64,000 bases of DNA from Larix kaempferi (GCA_027924585.1 BSBM01000186.1:4898001-4962000), one strand, 5' to 3'; positions 43,777 through 55,796 are shown, counted from the first letter of the stretch. Notes: generated by a model from the sequence alone, not told the origin. Program-made: numbers and translations.

Positions 43777-46284
43777 TGGGATATGGGATCTCATCCCCTG
43801 GATCTCAAAGAAATTCAGTAACCTGCAGTTTCTCAAAGCATCCACGCATTGTGGATTGTTTGCAGCTTGTTCATCTTCTAGCTCATGTTCTCTCTCTCAC
43901 CACTCCAATACCATATTGGCTAGCTGGTAACCTGCCAAGAAGGACATTTAAACATTGTTAGGTCTTGCTTCAACCTTCACAAGTCCTTTTTTTGGATTCT
44001 TTTTTATGTTTGGAATTTGCAACTCCGCCATCCCACTGTACATTTGCGTATAGTGTGATGTCGTCACACCTCGCCCATTTGAGGCTTGCGATGACCCGGT
44101 CTCGTCGCAGGTCCCGAAAGGGACAACTGCGATGAGCCGAGAGTGCAGTAGCCCTCCATGAACTCATCAAAAAACCAAAAAAATGAACCTAAAATAAAAA
44201 ACTAATCCACTGGAAAGTTGCTGGATGAAGTTTAGGCCTACCTGATACGGACGGTTGGTGAAATGGCGGATCGTAACTCCCGGAATCGGCAAAGGAAGTT
44301 TTGGCTCAAAATTGTTACTTCTCCACCCAAATTGGCAATTGAAACAATGTTTTCTATTTTTGGCCCATATTTCTATTTATAGATAGAATGGAATATTCCT
44401 TTTCAAATATTTTGATGCTCTTGGGCCATTTATCATAGTTTTTGACCATTTTTTCCATATTTGAGGCTGTTTGACACGTTTTCTAGTGTGCAAGAGTTGT
44501 AAGTGGCCTTTTGTGTCGTTTCTCATATTATAATGGTCATCACAGGTATGAACACTCCCTTGAATGTTTTGTCATTATTTTTTGAAATGGCTAGTCTGTA
44601 ATTATTGCGTGATGATGAGTTTACTCTTCGTTTGTTCTCGTACTCATGGAACTATGAGAACAAGTACCAAGTTATGATTTATCACTTTTTCGGGCTCGTT
44701 AAACTTCCATGGAAAAGGACACCCCCCGGAGTCTACCGTTAAGCTCTTTTAAGGCTCTCAAAAAATGAAAAGATTGCCAAGCGAACTTGTCGCGTTCACG
44801 CTTGTTAAAGTATTTGAATGGTCATCTTCTTGGTGATAGTTTACCCCTTTTTCGGACCAGGAGGCACTAATTACAAAAAAGGAATACTCCAGCCAATCAT
44901 GACTGGAAGAGTCCTCTCCCGCGTTGTTTTACCCTTTTTCGGGCGATGAGGCTAATTTTACGAAAAAGTACTATTGGAGTCTTCTTTAGTTCTTTTCAGA
45001 CTCTCTAAACATGAAATGACAACCAAGTTTACCTTCTATGGACTCATTAAATTTTCACATTGAAGGGCCTGTCATGAGACGAACCCCTCCTATCGTAGGC
45101 TTGGAAAATATTTGGGATTGGATTCATCTATGATATGAGCTATACCGAGCATCTGGTTACCCTCATCAAGCTCGTAAAAAACACATGAGGCACTCATCAT
45201 TCATGATGGGGAAAAAGGAAAGTGTTTGTGTTACATACCTTATTAGTGGCAGTATGTAGTCATTCTTGAACATGGCACTCATCTGCATTTGCATACAACA
45301 CTTGGGTAATCTGTTTGTCTTTGAGTCCCCACTTACTTTTTGAGTCTTGTTACTCCTCTGAGTCATTCGGAGAAAGATTCCATCATTAGTTGCATTAGAA
45401 GTTTGCGTCATTCTCATTATGTCAATACTACCGAGTCATTCCATGCCCATGTTCAAGAACATGTTCATCATTGGTTATCTATAGTCAGTACACGCGCCGT
45501 CATGTCGTTGTTACTCTGAGTCAGTATTACATGTTACGGTACCATCCGATCCACTCTACACATCTTTTGTCGTGTTTCGTGTCGATTGATGGGGGATTCA
45601 TCATGGCCCTCCTTCAACGGATTCATCCTTGTTGACTTCAACTCATCATCCGAGGATCGAATCTAGAAACCAACCAAGTACCTTGGCCCTGCATGCCTCA
45701 ATGGTAGGTTACCTCGCTTTCATCATGATTTTACCTCATTGACTCTTGATTGAAATATTTCATCTTGCATTCGAATTCAACCCATTTATTCACGCTTGAT
45801 GATATGTACTGTGATACCTTGGGAATCATAGACATCAATGGTGATATCCCTCACACTTGTTAACAGTTTACATCAATGGCCAGTAATCAAATGGTTTCTA
45901 CCATGTTCGACGTCAAGACATTTGTAATCACATGGATAGATTCGTATCATTGCGGGTTCAGCTTGAAGACCCTGGGAAGTCATGTTTTACCCAGGTTGCG
46001 ATGGAGTTTGTATTGAGTTATATTACACAGATCCACTTTTGTATTGGTCATGGCTATGTTATCATCTCATCATGGATCTATGCTTGTGTCTAGTAGCCAT
46101 GATTGTGTTCAGTCGGTCATTACTACCATGGATCTGCAATGTATTGGTCGGCAGCCATGTTGTACTTCATATGAGATTGTCAGTTCAGAGTCAATTGTAC
46201 TGCAACAATGTCCTTCGTCCGATGAGTCTATTGCCATTACTTCTATCAAAGCACTTCACCTATCTATCTTCAACAGCTTCATGC
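43777..46284 (+). other. Non-coding 3' region of the inner Tat element
   Basis: About 2.5 kb. A TTTACCCCTTTTTCGGRC-like string recurs near 44681, 44849 and 44930. No gene is supported; short frames at 45166-45417 and 45982-46367 look random. Confidence 0.5.
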
Positions 46285-46298
46285 TTTGGGGGGCATTC
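46285..46298 (+). promoter_or_regulatory. Polypurine tract of the inner Tat element
   Basis: TTTGGGGGGCATTC directly precedes the 3' LTR. It is short and followed by five non-purines, so the LTR may begin a little earlier. Confidence 0.55.
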
Positions 46299-47187
46299 TA
46301 TTACACCGAAAATCTACTCATCATAAGATTCAGTGTATACACCCCTGAAGACACCTGGACTAAGTAATCATCCTGGGAGGATTTGTACCCAATTGTTCTA
46401 GGTTTTGAAGGGTCGTCGCAGGTTGCACACTAGCAACATGCGACGTCGCATCTTGCTCCATTGCAGGGTGCGACGAGGTCAGTTAATGGGAAAAAATGGC
46501 TTATTCGAGATCCTTCTTGAAACTTGCTCATTTGGGGGCTTATCCCTGACCTCTAGGGGAGCTGGTACTTCACTCCTGACTCTTTGGGAGGATCCCCTAT
46601 CTCTCTCCTATCATCTCTCAACCTATCCTATCCATACCCTATCCATTTAGTCCTATATAAGTGAATCTCACTCCCATCCCAAAGGGAGGAAGACTATGGT
46701 ATCTACATGCTGGTGAAATCACTCTTAGAACATCTCCACTCACCTATTGGAGAACTCATACTTCCTTGGAAGGATATGGCAATCGGATTTGTCGGAGAAG
46801 GGCTACAGCGTTAAGTCATTAGTTGTGGTTCTATATCTCTATCATGTACTCCTCTATTTGCAGTAAGACAAATGCTTTCCACCAATATTGTTCATGTGTG
46901 CAACGATATTGAGTAGTTTACCTACTTACTGTTTACTTAGATCCCTTATTGCATAGATGTATTTTACTGGTTTCTCTTGTCTCTTGTCTTGACAGGTCTT
47001 GCATCTTGGATCTGACGACTGTGGGACGTGGATCAACATTCAAGAGAAAGGATTGCGTAGTGAAAAGGTAAGGCATCTAGTACTTGATCCTTAAGTAGAT
47101 ATAGGAGATGCACTTGTAGTTTGTTCTAGACTCACTTTGAGCTAGGGAGATCCAGCTCGCATCTGCTCGAGTGGATTGTCCGTCAAT
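46299..47187 (+). repeat. 3' LTR of the inner Tat element
   Basis: Homologous to 36224-37126. The first bases read TATTACACC instead of TGTTACACC, a point change at the terminal TG. About 14 bp shorter than the left copy through small indels. Confidence 0.85.
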
Positions 47188-47192
47188 AGGGG
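47188..47192. repeat. Target-site duplication AGGGG (right)
   Basis: Matches 36219-36223. The outer element's minus-strand reading continues directly after it. Confidence 0.88.
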
Positions 47193-47690
47193 ACAAACTT
47201 TCTGGTGGAATCAACCTAGATACAATATTAGCTAGTAAATCTACATCAAAATTCTATGATCTGGGGACTGACTTAATGTTAAATGTAGAAAAAGAATTAG
47301 TTAAGTCCCTTACCAATTTTTGATAGTTAATCAAACGAGGATACAAACAATGGATCTTGTTTCTCACCTATTTTACTATGATCTCAGAACCTCCATAACA
47401 TTCAATTACATGGGAAACCATGTCAATTTCCTTCCTGAGTCCTTCGACCAAGGCCTCATACTCAGTTATGTTGTTGGTGGATTCAAACTCAAGCCTAGAG
47501 TCAATCATAGTTTTGGTTCCTTTGGGATCGATCAAGACAGAACCTACACGAACTCCATCTTTAGATCTAAAGCCATCAAAAAATAGAGTCCATGCATTCA
47601 AGTCTATCCTAAAATTAGTATTTACATTGTATACATTATGTACAACCATACCTGAGAATGGAACAGAAGTAAGATTGACAATTTGAGACC
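47193..47690 (-). pseudogene. Archaeal-type RNase H of the outer Tat element, upstream of RT
   Basis: In element order LNAWTLFFDGFRSKDG (Asp), VGSVLIDPKG and ESTNNITEYEALVEGL (Glu) appear at 47649-47368. After a stop come RLINYQKLV and SVPRSQNFDVDLLANIVSRL, the end of the domain. It follows the protease and leads into RT, so this element places its second RNase H before RT. The third Asp region around 47350-47400 is degraded. Confidence 0.8.
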
Positions 47691-47694
47691 GATT

Positions 47695-48306
47695 CTATAA
47701 GTTCTCAGCTGGTGATAATTCTACAGGTAGATCCCCAAAGAAAGTATCGAAAGTGTAGTGTTCCACATGGGAGTTGAAATATGCAGCAGGCTCACTAGGA
47801 TCATTCAAATATGTGACAATTTGTTTCATATAAGGTTCCCTGCTGATTTTAATTATGTTTGGTCTTCCATTGTAGGGAAGCAATTAGTGAGACCAATCAG
47901 TAGAAAAGTATCCTTTCAGCTTCTCTAACCAATCTCTGCTCAACCACATTCCATACATTTCTAGGATGTCAGACACAATTATATCCACGTTCTGGTGGAT
48001 TATGGGATTAGCAGATAGTGTTAACATGACATTCTTCAGTTCTCCCACTACCCCAACTTTGGATCTGTCAAGTTTAACAATTTGAGTAGGGCAGGGCTCC
48101 CAAGAGGCATTTAACTTTTTGCAGACAGATAAAGGCATCACATTTGATGAAGCCCATGAATCTATCATACAATTATGGACATTTCTATTGAAAAATTCAA
48201 AAGTGTTTAAGAAAGGTGTTCTCTTGCTACCTGGTTTCCGATTTCTAGGTTTAGAGTATGTCTCTAGATTGTTGTTTTGAGCTTCCCCGGGCTTGTTGAC
48301 AATCAT
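47695..48306 (-). pseudogene. Protease region of the outer Tat element
   Basis: CMIDSWASSNVMPLSVCKK shows the retroelement protease entry, with D-S-W in place of D-S-G, so the enzyme would be inactive. VDIIVSDILEMYGMWLSRDW follows. A stop at 47884 separates a linker (47883-47695) with PSEPAAYFNSHVEH. Confidence 0.8.
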
Positions 48307-49570
48307 GATTTTGGGAAGACTCTCTCATTGCAGGGATTTTCAGAAGTTCAAAGAGAGAAATCTTAGCTTTTACTCTTTTCAACTCCTCAATGAGGCTGTA
48401 TTCTATTTTAGGAATTAAAGTGTCCTTATGTCCTGGTGCTTTACCTCTGTTTGGTGTGGGTGTTGAAGTGGAAGCTTCTTTTGTGGGTTTTCCTTTACTC
48501 CTTGTATTATAGGGATGTTGGATATTAAATACAGCCTCAAGCTCATCTTCCTCCTCAGCCATGGGAAGTTCTGAAAAGAAGCTAATTCTGTTTGTCTGTT
48601 GATCTTCTACTTCATCTGGTGGTTCAGGATCTTGATTCTCTTGTGGATTCTCATCTTTCTAATCAGGAGAATTATGTGATTCTAAAACCAAAGCCTTAAA
48701 GATAGAAATAATTTCTTTAGAATTCAATCCTTCATCAAGATTAGGTGGGACAAGGTTTTGTGGGGGTTGGTAAGGTCTTATGAAAGGTTGTCTGTTGAAC
48801 CCCCTGTTAATGTTCTAGTTTTCTGTGTTGCCTTTCTTTAGGTCTACCATTTCATTTGATATATTTTAGAGGAACTTCTTCATGTCATTCATCTCAAATG
48901 GGTCCTTGTTTTGCACTGTGGGTTTTGGAGGATTTTCTTTCTTTCTTTTGGAGGTAGAAGGTTTTTCATTTGGAGCATCAGGGTTGTCTTTCAAACATAA
49001 TATATAATTTTCCACCTGGATAGCCTCAGCAAAGGCCTCCTACATGATAGATTTACGTGCTCTTTTTACCCACATAGCAATGGGAATAGGTAAACCTTTA
49101 ACATAATAAGAAACCAGTAGTTCTTCTGCACGAAGAACAGTGGTAGGGATTGTATTTTTCAAGTATGAAAACCTTTGATTGTAATCTTTAACTCTTTCCT
49201 TGCCTCTGATTTTCATTGAGGACAAGTCTATAACCAAGTCTTCTGGAGTCTCTTCATCTCCAAACTTCTGGATGAACATTTTCTCAAAGTCATCCCATGA
49301 AGAGATGGATCTAGATTTCAAGGAAAAGTACGAAGTGGATGCTTTCCCTTGGAAGGTATAAGGAAACAATCTATAGACTACATCTTCATGAATGACATTC
49401 CTAAGTCTGATGGCCTACATAAAAGTTTTAATGTGATCAAGGGTAGGTGATTTCTCATTAGGATGAAACTTAGGGAGCCACTTTTCATGGTTTTTAGGGA
49501 GTCTGTGTTGTTCTCCAACTATAAACACAACATCCTGGTCCAACCAGCGTCTGTTTCCACCTTCCGCCAT
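48240..49570 (-). pseudogene. gag: Gag of the outer Tat element
   Basis: Starts MAEGGNRRWLDQDVV at 49570. The core at 49369-49040 has LFPYTFQGKASTSYFSL, SISSWDDFEKMFIQKF and VKDYNQRFSYLKNTIP, the standard Ty3 gag pattern. A basic/acidic linker continues through 48562-48251 into protease. I see no zinc knuckle. Stops at about 49395, 49038, 48860 and 48660 break it. Confidence 0.85.
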
Positions 49571-50127
49571 GTGTATGTCTTTTGAAGATGAACTAGAGTC
49601 TGACTCACTATGTGATGACTCATCAGAAGAGGATGATGAATATGAAGGAGGTGTCGGGGGTGGTCCACCTATGGCAACATTTGGTTGGCCTTGTTCTGTT
49701 TCCTAGAATAATGTGTCAAGGTTGAAATTGGGAAGCAGATTGTGGCGAGGTGAATTATGTTGTTCAGGATTCGGGTCACCTAAATTTTGATTATCTGAAT
49801 TATTAACTTGCGGATCGATGTTCTGCTGATTTTGAATTGTTGCTAATCCAAGATTACGCTCTTTTGATATTCTTCATTGTAACCTAGCGACGCTATCAGA
49901 AGAACCTTTAAGTAATTGTTCGGGTGTAAGGGGTCCCCTAGTGGGTGATATAAAAATGATATCGACCCTCCTAGTTTCCTTCTCTATCGCAGGGGTAGCA
50001 GGAATGACGGTTGGATCTTGCACCGGTTGTTCAGCAGAGGTTGATTCCTGCGTGTGACTATGAGTGACAATCGGTATTCTTGTTGGAGGAGGTCTGTTGG
50101 TGTTTCATTTAGGCATAATTTGCTTGT
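49571..50127 (-). other. Leader of the outer Tat element
   Basis: Non-coding sequence between primer site and gag start; no long frame. Confidence 0.5.
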
Positions 50128-50146
50128 GGCCCTCCTTCTAGCGCCA
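50128..50146 (-). promoter_or_regulatory. Primer-binding site of the outer Tat element
   Basis: On the minus strand TGGCGCTAGAAGGAGGGCC begins two bases after the LTR end (AAACA). GCGCTAGAAGGAGGG-type sites are common in plant Tat elements. Confidence 0.7.
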
Positions 50147-50148
50147 TT

Positions 50149-50855
50149 TGTTTAATCCCCGGATGTGTAGGTTGTTGGAATGGGTTCCAAGGCTAGCAAC
50201 AGAGGGTGAAAACCCAAACTAAAAGGATTCAAAAGAATATGTGCAAGAGCAATTCTATCCCCAACCTGTTTGGTGTAGTTAACTCCCACAGATACAAAGG
50301 CCTCTGCTAGAACTTATGGGTTTTGATCCTCAAAGGATCAGTCTTCCTGTGAGGGAATATTAAAATTTCCTAACTCCAAAATGGATCCAAACCTAGAATA
50401 AATCTACCTTAAAGGAAATCTAAACTAAGTCATATCTAATATAAGAGAAGTGTTTTGACTGTATGTAGGATAACTTGTTTGATTTTAAATAAGTCATTTC
50501 ACCAACTTAACAGAAATGTAAAATTGGATCTTTCCTTCTGACTTCAAAATACAATCATGCAATGAAAATTAATTGATAATAGTTTAAAGATTATGTGCAT
50601 GCAATATTATCCTGTAGTTCTTATGTTAATTGAAAAATTAACCTGAATTAATAATTTATGTTAATCATTTGCAGAAATAGATAAATAATTTAATTAAATA
50701 AATTCAATTAAAACATAAAGATACACAGACCATGAATTAAGACAAATCCAAATCATAGATCAATGCATTAATGACTAATTGCAAAATCAAAACAACATTC
50801 ATTCAATATTTAAGGTGAAGAAATTAGATATCATCAAAGAAATTTGATAACATAG
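50149..50855 (-). repeat. 5' LTR of the outer Tat element, recognisable part
   Basis: Homologous to 31936-32645. Similarity stops sharply after the shared TTTGATAACATAGAC. Beyond it the two LTRs have no visible relation, so the U3 part here is replaced, truncated or from a different subfamily. No right-hand target duplication was found. Confidence 0.75.
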
Positions 50856-51540
50856 ACAAAGAGGATTCCAAAAGAAACTAACTTTTATTCATCAAGTCTG
50901 CAAAAAATTACAAGCTCTCAAGTGAAGCAGCGTTTCTCCAGTCCTTCTCTGGTGATTTTCTCCCCCCCCTCCTACCACATGAGACTTTTGTCCTTTAAAT
51001 AATAATTACAAAATAGTTATAAAAGGAACAGGTTCCCGTAAGAGAGGGATTACAAAATCAAGTTCCACTGCTAAATCATCTCCATGAGCGATTAATACTT
51101 AACAACTCCCGAAATTCCCAAAGGAATTCATTACATACATTCGGAGAAATATCCCATAGTGAATTGTGAAAAATAACAACAACCCACTAGCTTCCCGCGA
51201 CAAATAACAAGGGAACAGAAATATGTTTCTTAGAAGATTCATGATGATCAACAATATCCTCAAAATATGAAAAGTTGGCCACTTGTTCTTCCTTCAAAGG
51301 GATTGGTGGAGTGACAGGTACTTCATTGATTATAAAATCCTGGATAATGGTATCATCTCGATTAGCTGGTTTTTTAGTGATCTTCCTTCTCTTCCTCTGA
51401 GGGAGCCATATGCACATGGATTGAATCTCAGAGTCCTCTTCTTCACTATCACTTCTTTCATCTGAAACACCTGCATCAAAAGGTGGCAACACAAGTTCTT
51501 GGTATAGAAGAGGTTGAAGTTCTTTCTCTTCACAATGGGC
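50856..51540 (-). other. Possible divergent U3 or foreign insert with a short acidic ORF
   Basis: A minus-strand frame at 51492-51187 encodes 101 residues: an acidic Ser/Glu stretch (SDERSDSEEEDSE), a basic patch (PQRKRRKITKK), then an unremarkable tail. It is followed on the minus strand by an AATAAA near 50893. This could be the 3' end of a host transcript, a retrocopy or an unrelated LTR. I do not recognise the protein. Confidence 0.35.
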
Positions 51541-53060
51541 TATAGGGATTAGAGAATGAATTGTGAGGGTTTTGCGTAGAGCTTATAATCACTATATAAT
51601 GAGTTTTTATGTTTTTTGGCATTACACATTTATGGACATATAGGTTACAATAAGTTTAATAATTACTTAGGTTATGAGTTATAGGAGAAAAGGTATATGG
51701 GTTAGGCTTTATAGGAATCATGGATTCATGGATTCAGTGTTATAGAAGTAGATACATTTTGGGGTTAAGTGTTACAATTAACGACTTCAAGGATTAATAT
51801 TTATGGGTTAGGAATTATAAATGTTGTGTTTTTTAAAGTTTAAGGTTTCGAATTATAGAGATTATATGGATTACAAATTATAATGATTAGATGTTTTGAG
51901 CTATAGAGATTAATGTTTTGAGTTATAGAGATTAAGGATTAGGGATAGTGATGGTCACAAGAGATATAAATTATGGATTAAATATGTTATTGTGGTTAAA
52001 TGTTAGGCTTTATAGTTCTTATTGGTTATAGGGACTAATCGTGATAATGCTATTTTTTAAGGTGTAAAGGTCAACGCTAGGGTTTATAGATTATAAGTTC
52101 TTCTAGAGGATAAGGGTTAGGAATTAAAGTTTAGGGGGTTATGAAATTTAAGCGTTAAGAATTCAAGTTTATAAGGCTCAAGATTTGTATGGGGTGTAAT
52201 GTTAATGACTATATGCATTAGGTTTTAAGGGGTTTGAGATTAAATATTAGAATCCATATAATAATTATGGGTGACATGCAATAGAAGCTTGATGTTATAG
52301 GTGTATTAAGTTAAGTCTTAGGTTAATAAGGCTTATAGGGGTTATAATTTACAAGTTAATATTTAAAAGGGTTAGGATTTAATCATGTTGGGGTCGAGGG
52401 TAATATGGGTTAGGGTTTAAGGGTCACATGGGTTATATTAGTTAAGACTAATTTGAATTATGGGTTATGGGTCTTAGTGGTGAAACCATACAAGATTTAT
52501 TGAATTTAAAATCTTCATAAATTAAAGTTGTTAAGGATAATTGAATTATAGGGGTTAGAATTCATAATTTTTTTATGCAGTAAAGAGATTTTGGTTTAAG
52601 TTTTAAGAGGTTTAATAATTATATGTGTTCATATTTTTTTTGATATTGGAATTACTGGTTATAAGTTTTAGAAGTTGTGTGGTTACAAATTATTGAAAAT
52701 AAGAGTTGTAAAGTTTTGGCCTTATGTTTCATAAGAATTATAATGAGTAGGTTTGAGGGTTGTAAAATTTAGGTGTTATATGCATTAAGGGTTAATATTA
52801 AGGCTTATAGATATTATTGGTTTAAAGATGCAATGATTTACGAACTTAAATATTTTAAAATGTGTACGGTTTGTAAGGATTTTGTTTTAAGAGTTAGTGA
52901 TTACAAAGTTATATGGATTAAATGATATAGGGGTAAGAGTAGATGAGGATTATAAAGTTCATGTGTTCCATGGGTTGGGTGTTATAAGGGTTAAAGTATA
53001 GAAGTGTTATAAAGTATAGGTGTTATAATAAAGCATATGTATATGCTCTAACTACTAAGT
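51541..53060 (+). repeat. Degenerate TTAGGG/TTATAGGG-like repeat field
   Basis: About 1.5 kb of AT-rich DNA in which short phrases such as GGTTATAGGG, GGGTTTATAG, TTAAGGGTTAGG and GAGATTAAGGATTAGGG recur on the same strand without a fixed period. It looks like an eroded microsatellite or interstitial telomere-like tract (plant telomere unit TTTAGGG). No perfect telomeric run of two or more units is present. Confidence 0.55.
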
Positions 53061-55257
53061 TAAGAGATGTTATATCCTATGGTGCTTGAATAGAAAATTA
53101 ACGAGGATCCTTTGTTATAAAACTTTAAATATTGTGTATACACAATTGAACACTGAACTTGGTGCATATTAGGAGTGCTTATTTGGGAATGACCTCCCTC
53201 CATCTATTACTAACACAATGGAATCTTAGTTCCTAGCAACAAAAAAGGAAACATGTATCATGATACCATGCGAGAAAATTGTTTCCAAGCAATTTCTTAA
53301 AATGGTCCTTCATATACACTCCACATAATACATTTAATAATTACCCTGATGGCCTAATGTATACAATATAAATATACACTGAAAAAGCTTATCTTCAACA
53401 TTATCCTAATTTAAATATTCCAATTAAATGTTATATATAAAAAGAGAGGGAAGGATATCATTAACTATTAAAAATACCCTTAAAAATTTACTTTTAAAAA
53501 CATCCAAGAATCCAAATACTAACATTAAAATACACTAATAATAATTATAATCTAATAAAAATTTAATCTATTTCAACAACCAAAATAGAAAAATTCAATA
53601 TGTTATATATCATAAAATATATACAAAATCAATTCCAATCAAACTCAATTGCTAATATTTTGTAAACTCAATTACCAATATATAATTTTAATCAAATTTA
53701 ATTACTTAATGCGAATCCAATTACTATCATATTGATAATTGGTTGTATCATTTCTAATCACACAAAAGATAAGTATTATTGAGTATACTAGAAAAGAGTA
53801 CAAAATGTGAACATGATCCTAGGTAGTATATGATTATTATATGATATGTGTATTCACAATTAACAACCAATTTCTGCATGTGACGTCAAATTGGGATTGG
53901 TAAACTATATTACCATGATAACAACCAACCAAGAATACTCAATCTAGTCTAGTTTTTGTGTCCCATCCTTACACATTTGGTTTGGAATTTTGGGGTAGAA
54001 AATGTATCCCAAAACAAAACATTTACTATCAAAACTATCTTTATAAGAACTAATATGATTCGATGATGTCAACCATAAGGGTAAATACATTTAGAGGGAA
54101 ATGGCTAACACTATTTTTTTCTATTGTATTTTCAACTTATCCTGTTGTACATTTACTCATGAGTGTGAGTACTTGTTCAATGTGAAATTAAATTCCATAT
54201 CCAACTAGTAGCTACTTGGCATAATATACCCTTTGTAGGAAAAAACTTGAAATGAATTAAACAAACATACATTTCCTCAATGAAGTACACAAACATAAAC
54301 ACTATAAATTATTTTCCTACATATGATTCCATCCAACAACTCTTGCAACAAAGTAACAAAGATCCATCCAACATGAGGAATAGAATATCAATTCAAGAGT
54401 TAATTGAATAGAGTGCTTCAATACTCATTTTTAACCATTTAACAACTTGTGCACAATGTGACCCTACTATGTAGCCTTGAGTGAAAATATGGTTTGGTAG
54501 AAAATATAGTGTGATTTTGAAATGGTTAAGTTTAATACCTTTGGAGTGTTCAAGCATCTCTCATTTTTGTCATCTCATGTCACTAAGGCAGGACTTCTCT
54601 ATCAAGTAGAGATGCAAACTTTGTTCTATGAACATTTTGGGTATGTTTTATAGCAATGTTGCGCTAGAAATAAATATCCACTATGTGTCAAAATAATATT
54701 TTTAGAGTTTGATTAAACTATGTTGGAAATAATTATAGTATCCAATAAATTTGGATTGTATTGTATATTTTCATTACCTCAAACCATATAATCAGAGACA
54801 TGCAAGAAAGGAGATCCAACCTAACTTTACAAAATTGAATTATAGGGAAAAAGAGTTTCAACTAAGGAATTGCAATGCCAATTGAGAATCTTAGTGATTA
54901 TTTATATATTTATTTCATTTATAAGTTTTTTTTGTTTTACAAAATAGATTTTTTTAAGATATATTTAAAAAATTTAGAATTAAATAAATTAATGTTATAT
55001 ATATGTATGTGAGATTAATTAATTTTTCTATCAATTTTTTAACTTGTAATATATTTATTTTTAAATAAAATAAAAAATTATTTCAATAAAAAATATCTTA
55101 TTATATTATATGACATTCATTTTATTAGAATAAAAGTGCAAATAATTAAATTATTTATATCTTTTGTGAAAAATCTTTCATGATTATAACGAATTACTTA
55201 AATCTTTCATGATTATAATGAATTACTTATTTAAGAATCTAATATGTGAAAAATGTG
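53061..55257. other. AT-rich intergenic DNA
   Basis: No coding region, LTR pair or known element seen. A 30-bp tandem duplication (TTTCATGATTATAAYGAATTAC) is present near 55180-55235. Confidence 0.5.
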
Positions 55258-55367
55258 AAGTATACATAATTTACATTAAGTTAAGAGAAGAAGAAAAGCA
55301 TGAATGATGCAAAAGTATACATAATTTACCTTAAGTTAAGAGAAGAAGAAAAGCATAAATGATAACC
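55258..55367. repeat. 55-bp tandem duplication
   Basis: Two units starting at 55258 and 55313 share AAGTATACATAATTTAC and a purine-rich AAGAGAAGAAGAAAAGCAT stretch, with only a few differences. Confidence 0.8.
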
Positions 55368-55616
55368 ACATTATAATTCAACTAAAAAATAAAAATAATT
55401 GAATAAGTTAATTAAAGATATAGGTTACCAAAATTTGACTAAATTATTTTAAAATCAAATTACTAAATAACATCAAATCATTATCTTATCGTAATATTAT
55501 TTATATTTTATTATCATAATCGTTTACGTTGTTAGTTGTTATTCCTAGGGGTTTCAAAATATGCACATGGAGAATTGTCCACGTCGATCTGAAAAGCATG
55601 CCAAGTAGACGTTATC

Positions 55617-55796
55617 ATGTTATATGATAACGGCTACTCTTAATCCAAAACGGCAATGTCGATTTATGAAAGAAAAAATCCTTTAATGGAACGGTATCCA
55701 AGGGTGATGTTATATGATAACGGCTACTCTTATCCAAAACGGCAATGTTGATTTATGAAAGAAAAAATCCTTTAATGGAATGGTATCCAAGGGTGA
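55617..55796. repeat. 90-bp tandem duplication
   Basis: Two units (55617-55706 and 55707-55796) share ATGTTATATGATAACGGCTA and CCTTTAATGGAAYGGTATCC and differ by about three bases. They lie just upstream of the reductase pseudogene island. Confidence 0.88.

Larger units (their letters stand above)
36224..47187 (+). mobile_element. Inner Tat-type Ty3/gypsy element with downstream aRNase H and antisense accessory ORF
   Basis: About 10.96 kb. LTRs of roughly 0.9 kb (36224-37126 and 46299-47187) flank a primer site, a 2-kb leader, a gag N-terminus, the second half of an integrase, an archaeal-type RNase H, an antisense accessory ORF and a long non-coding 3' part. Most of gag, all of protease and RT and the first part of integrase are deleted at one point near 41115. 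It is inserted head-to-tail opposite to the outer element. Confidence 0.88.
31936..50855 (-). mobile_element. Outer Tat-type Ty3/gypsy element (minus), split by an inner element
   Basis: In element order: 5' LTR part (50855-50149), primer site (50146-50128), leader, gag (49570-48240), protease (48306-47695), an archaeal-type RNase H (47690-47193), then after the inner element RT and its own RNase H (36218-34389), non-coding DNA, polypurine tract and 3' LTR (33711-31936). No integrase is found between RNase H and the 3' LTR, so it is deleted or lost. The extra RNase H points to the Tat lineage. Reading frame and sequence resume across the AGGGG duplication, which proves the nesting. Confidence 0.85.

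Noticed and set aside
51541-53060. A true interstitial telomere array
   Set aside because: There are no consecutive perfect TTTAGGG units; only loosely similar phrases are seen.
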